Positions 59,871-64,000 of a DNA stretch of 64,000 nucleotides are shown here, one piece after another. Where the stretch lies: the NCBI GenBank assembly GCA_024509875.1, contig JAMPIV010017778.1, positions 1 to 64,000 on the forward strand, read 5' to 3'. The position numbers and the translations under genes are program-made. This DNA comes from Oreohelix idahoensis (taxonomy: Eukaryota > Mollusca > Gastropoda > Stylommatophora > Oreohelicidae). The notes under the pieces are model-generated. The model was not told the DNA's origin. It made no database searches and saw only the letters and a list, made by a program, of their open reading frames with translations. Each line of letters begins with the position of its first letter. Position 1 is the first letter of the stretch.

Positions 59871-60386
59871 ACATCACAGATTGTACTTCCCGGCAAACTT
59901 GCCAATGAGATTCATTGTATATTCCGGCTCTCACTTCAATCCAATCGTAATCTCTTTTTCGCACTACGTGGGTTAGGATGTTTAATTCATAATCTCCCCC
60001 GCGAGTTTAAAATATTCAATTTAATATTCCCACGCGTGACCTCTTTATAATAAGACGTAATATTTCCGGTGACATCTTGTGCACTCTCACAAACAAATGT
60101 GTGAACTCATTTACCTGTCTAAGTGCCTTCCGTCAAGATATCTACCCAGATAGATTATCTGCGCTAATCACACACAGGGATGGACCCCTGAAACTATTAT
60201 CTCATTATCGCCTGTGTGTTCGTGCCTTCTTCAGACAGTCAAACAAAATGTTCGCCGGCCGCTCAGACAAACAATATGGTTGTCCAACGAGGATCGTCTA
60301 TTATCAAAGGTTGGCTTGGCGACTCAAAGCGACAAACGTATTACCGTTGACTGGTGATAATGACCGGGTATTGTTACGATAATACC
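59871..60386. other. Non-coding, nothing recognised
   Basis: It may be the continuation of the long repeat, but the second copy is cut by the window end, so this cannot be tested here. Confidence 0.4.
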
Positions 60387-60397
60387 ACAGTTCACCT

Positions 60398-60834
60398 TGA
60401 TCCTTCTTTGATCCTTAGCCGCCGACCGTCAAAGCAGTCAGTGGCCATCACGCCTAGTGGCGTCTTGTAGGGCAACAACAAATTGATTCCACTTTGCTCG
60501 GTCGGTGGCCATCCTTCGTACAGTGCCCCAACTCTGGTTCATTCCTTGCATCTCAGCCTCCACAGTCCTCCGCCAGGTTGTTTTTGGTCGGCCTCTCTTT
60601 CGTTTTCCTTCAGGGGTCCAAAGCATAGCTGTTCTTGTGATGGCACCGGGGTCTCTTCTGAGGACATGACCAACCCAGCTCCAGCGTCTGCCAGCTATGA
60701 TGGTGTGCATGTCCTCTTGCTTGCTACGAGTAAGCAGATCTTGGTTAGTGATGGTATTCGGCCAAAAGATTCGGTGAATTTTTCTTAGGCATGTTGTGTG
60801 AAAAGAGGACAATTTCGACATTTCCTTCTCTGTA
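60398..60834 (-). pseudogene. 5'-truncated LINE, RT C-terminal region
   Basis: An 11-bp duplication ACAGTTCACCT flanks it (60,387-60,397 and 60,835-60,845). The minus-strand frame from about 60,821 to 60,438 shows LSSFHTTCLRKI, RRWSWVGHVLRRDP, LWTPEGKRKRGRPKTTWRRT and RAKWNQFVVALQDATRR, then a natural-looking stop. This is the region after RT in a widespread invertebrate LINE group. The RT core is absent by 5' truncation. The 3' end is GGCGGCTAAGGATCAAAG then AAGGATCA, a short-repeat tail. Its frame is intact, so the insertion is fairly young. Confidence 0.88.
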
Positions 60835-60845
60835 ACAGTTCACCT

Positions 60846-61233
60846 AGCGGAACGTAAATAAATCTGAGGAGTGGTCACAGCAACAGTGTAAGAGATAAAG
60901 ATAATCCCATAGCAGATACTTTCGTAGGGGAGTGGAGTGTTAGAGACTTCACCCTCCTAGATTCAGCATAGAGCAGAATAATGAATGAAAGGGCAACACA
61001 ATTGCCATAGAATAAGCGATCGGAGAGAAAAATGAAGAAGAAATGATACTGCTGGAGGGCTGAAGGTGTGAGAGATCACACAAAAGAGCATGTTCAGACC
61101 TTAAATGACACAGACTACATGATAAGTAGGTGTATTTTGATTTTATAAATAGTATTTTCTTCAGAAATTGTGTTTTTCCTATGAAGAAAATCATGATTTT
61201 CTCAGAACTTTGTTTTTTGTTAATAATGTTCTT
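60846..61233. other. Non-coding spacer
   Basis: No gene or repeat recognised; it lies between two LINE insertions. Confidence 0.4.
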
Positions 61234-61243
61234 ATAACTTGCA

Positions 61244-61897
61244 GCAGAGGTTATATTGACAGAAGAAACGGCAGAGAGACAAGCTGCTTTCTTTACTGAT
61301 GCACAGTCAGTAATTGCAACGTTGAAAAGCCAAAATAATACAGACCTGGATGATCTCAGAGTAGTGCTCCACAAACTTTGTCAACGATTCAAAAGTGTTG
61401 TGATCCAATGGATCCCATCTCATTGTAATATCGCCGGCAATGAAGAGGCTGACAGAATGGCAAAAGAAGGTTCACATCTACCTCAGCCTGATGCAAGCAT
61501 AACTTTTGAGGAGGCAAAGAGTTTTATCAGTTACAGAAACAAATGGAATGTAGAACATCCAGGGCACACACAGAATGATACTTACTACCAGCTCCACAGA
61601 AGAGAACAAGTGGTAATCTTCAGAATCCGCACTGGCCACAACAGATTGAGATACCATCTATTCAACAAGCTAAAGATAGGAACTACCGACCAGTGTAATT
61701 GTGGCACTGATAAAATGACTGCTGAACATCTGCTTCAAAGTTGCCCCTTATATGTGGTACAGAGAAAGTGCATATGGCCGACGCCAGCTCCTTTCGTGGA
61801 AAAGCTTTACGGGGATTCAAATAGCCTCAAACTGACTACTGCTTTCTTTGAGAACATTCAAGTGGACGTCTGAGAGTGTACGAAGAAGAAGAAGAAG
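61244..61897 (+). pseudogene. 5'-truncated LINE, RNase H and zinc-finger C-terminus
   Basis: A 10-bp duplication ATAACTTGCA flanks it (61,234-61,243 and 61,898-61,907). The frame 61,256-61,870 is intact. It has an RNase H half with FTDAQSVIATLKS, then VIQWIPSHCNIAGNEEADRMAK, where the His and Asp of the RNase H site lie. A terminal zinc-binding motif follows (CNCGTDKMTAEHLLQSCPLY). This combination is typical of the end of ORF2 in I/R1/Loa-type LINEs. The tail is (GAA)n. The RT is missing, so it is a dead copy rather than a host RNase H gene. It belongs to a different LINE group from the one at 60,398. Confidence 0.88.
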
Positions 61898-61907
61898 ATA
61901 ACTTGCA

Positions 61908-62212
61908 TAGTTTTTAGTCAATCAATATGAAATTTGGAACAAATACTCGCCACTGAATAATAAATTATTTTTTCGGATCCGATTACTGATATTTTATCAA
62001 AATGTTGACCAATTGCAAATAATGTTGTAAAATTCTGAAAAAAAGTGTTATTTTTTATATATACAAATTTTAAAGTTCTAGATCCCAGGATCTACTCAAG
62101 TTATCAAAAATCCAATCTTTCAAAAGTTTAAAAATATAATGATAAATATTTGGTTTAAATTTAGTATTGATAGCAAAATAAATAAAAAAAAAGCCTTAGC
62201 AAAATTAAATAG
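61908..62212. other. AT-rich spacer before long repeat copy 2
   Basis: No gene. It ends GCAAAATTAAATAG directly before TGTCAC. Confidence 0.4.
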
Positions 62213-62561
62213 TGTCACGGATTGCCTCCCCTGCTTTGCAGTAGTGGTCCAACAATGGCCGAAACTCAAGAGTATCTAAAATGGGTCGTCAAAGGTGTCT
62301 ACCTCCGCACAAGATTACTCTTGGCAGAGTTGTAGATAGAAGGGTAAAGACGCTTCTACCTTAGGGAGAATTCACAAGATATTTTCAGAAGTCAAGAACA
62401 ATGCTGCATTATGCTGAACAATTGTTAACTTATATCTGATCCGTCGCCTTTTGTGAAGAATTTAAGCAATGGTTTTTAGCCCGTTCAAGCCCCCAGCTGA
62501 GTTAATTCAGCAAATTTCCTCTTATAAGTAATTGCTCTATATATGTAAATATATCTCTAGA

Positions 62562-62604
<43 letters not shown>

Positions 62605-62620
62605 ATATGTCTATATATAA

Positions 62621-62686
<66 letters not shown>

Positions 62687-64000
62687 TTATATTTATATAT
62701 ATTTATATATTTATTAAAGAATAATGCTCATACGTTTACTTTCATACTTACATAACTGAATAAACGATTATTGTTTTAGTTTTAAAATAACAGGTAACAA
62801 GTTTAATAATCAATTACTCTTTAACAGTTAAAATAAATATGAATCATGGGTGAAATTTAAATGGGTATAAAGTTTCTCGTCATCGAGACTTGATAGGGTA
62901 TGTATAATAGTCCTTTTGCTGGTGCCCTTTTTTTACAAGAACTTAGCTAAAGGTGAGTCCTGTCGCCGTGGGTCCGTCATTACTTTTAAGATGAAGGCCT
63001 TTCTCCACACAATTTCCTCAGTGTAAGTGGTTAGGGTTGATGGTCTTCTCTCACCCTTAGTGGCGTAGAACGTTAGTACCACAAACCGTCTGCTAACTTG
63101 TAACCACGAACTTTTTAGACAAAATAGAAATAACAAATGTCTCTGCTAAGTACACTGAGTTGAAAGCTTAAGAGGCGCATCCTCTTGCTGTGTACCCACC
63201 AATGTTAGTTTCTCAGAAGAATTACATTCTTGAGTACACAGCGTAGCTCAATGAAGATGATTAAAAAATCACCAGTACTCTTCTGGGTATTAAACTGGGA
63301 AAATTTGTCTGGACAGCTGGAATAATGATTTGTGCCTGAACTAACATTAACAAGTTACATATATCTCACAAAATGATATGATACACTTCAGGCACATGTG
63401 ATATAATCATCACTCATCACTGCTTCAGTCGGAGTCTGGGTCACCTCTGCTGTCGGTTTTCCGCACGACTAGCCAGAAACAATCACCAGCGCTTGCTGCA
63501 GTGGTTCATGAATAAACTATTTTCATATGTTGAGGTTGCCAACCTCATTATTAACCACCTAGCAAGAAAATATGTCAAATTCACATTTGTAAAATAAATG
63601 TTACACTTACCCCAAAAATTTTGGAATCTACTATCTCCTCACACAGGTTAGAATGGACACGAGCAATTTAGGTTATATGCTCTCGAATCACTTGGCCTGG
63701 AAATTTTAATAATTCCTCTTATGACGGGTTTTCTGTTAATCACTTGGTCTGGGAAACTTTCTAATTCTTCTTATGACGGGTGATATGATTCCTTAGGTAT
63801 CCAGACTTCGTATTAAAATTGCGGGTTTACTTTTTTAAGTTTTAAGTTGCCCAAATACTTTCTATCTGTCACTTATAATTACGGAATTCTAAGTCCGATG
63901 TCTCACTGGCTTCTGGGAGTTTGCTCATTTGACGATGCGATGCAGTCTGTGATCTGTGTCTCCAATTTCGCTATATAATATCTCTCATTCTCAGTTCAAA
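62213..64000 (+). repeat. Long direct repeat, copy 2 (cut by window end)
   Basis: It aligns with 57,346-59,870 with substitutions and small indels throughout. It has the empty sites for the retroposon near 57,880 and the SINE at 59,267. It carries its own (AT)n run in the same place as copy 1. No coding frame. Confidence 0.8.
62566..62712. repeat. Interrupted (AT)n microsatellite
   Basis: AT runs are broken by CTCTATATGTC and TTTATA blocks, so it is less homogeneous than the paralogous run at 57,682. Confidence 0.95.

Noticed and set aside
61256..61873. Host RNase H gene
   Set aside because: The flanking 10-bp target duplication, (GAA)n tail and zinc-finger C-terminus identify a truncated LINE.

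Overview
The window is eukaryotic and almost certainly from a metazoan with a repeat-rich genome, most likely an arthropod. That last step is a low-confidence inference from the mix of Ty3/Gypsy, piggyBac, LINE and tRNA-derived SINE elements. There are no operons or ribosome binding sites, and no ordinary host gene could be supported. Every coding region that could be named belongs to a transposable element.

Layout, left to right. 1-7.4 kb is non-coding DNA with tRNA-type SINEs, a dispersed SINE carrying a nested 137-bp retroposon, an antisense LINE fragment and a foldback (MITE-like) element. 7.43-15.97 kb is a complete LTR element (A) with target-site duplications, primer site and polypurine tract but no recognisable gag or pol, so it looks like a large non-autonomous LTR element. 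From about 15.1 to 22.3 kb the sequence differs from its own duplicates mainly by small insertions and looks like poorly corrected assembly. About 20.2-42.06 kb is a Ty3/Gypsy element (B) with gag, a GGGAAAC -1 slippery site, protease, RT, RNase H, integrase and a long tail. Its pol is split at 23.9 kb by a second, much younger Gypsy element (C, 23,908-32,890). C has two 785-bp LTRs that differ at one position, a 5-bp target duplication, and the unusual Gmr1-like order gag-protease-integrase-RT-RNase H.

Right of 42 kb lie a (GA)n tract with a LINE fragment, a decayed piggyBac transposase with intron-like breaks, a tRNA-Arg-type SINE, a 112-bp tandem repeat, a degenerate ~21-bp repeat invaded by a LINE, and a 2.4-kb minisatellite with higher-order organisation. 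The last 6.7 kb is two long direct-repeat copies that begin TGTCAC. They flank or contain a SINE and two 5'-truncated LINE insertions, each with clear target duplications.

How the parts work together: LTR elements supply gag/pol for reverse transcription and integration. LINEs supply target-primed reverse transcription, and one SINE shares its 3' end with a LINE in the same interval, the expected signature of trans-mobilisation. The strongest observations are the dated nested insertion, the Gmr1-like gene order, the slippery heptamer, the shared SINE core, the repeat-array architecture, and evidence that several apparent frameshifts may be homopolymer errors.
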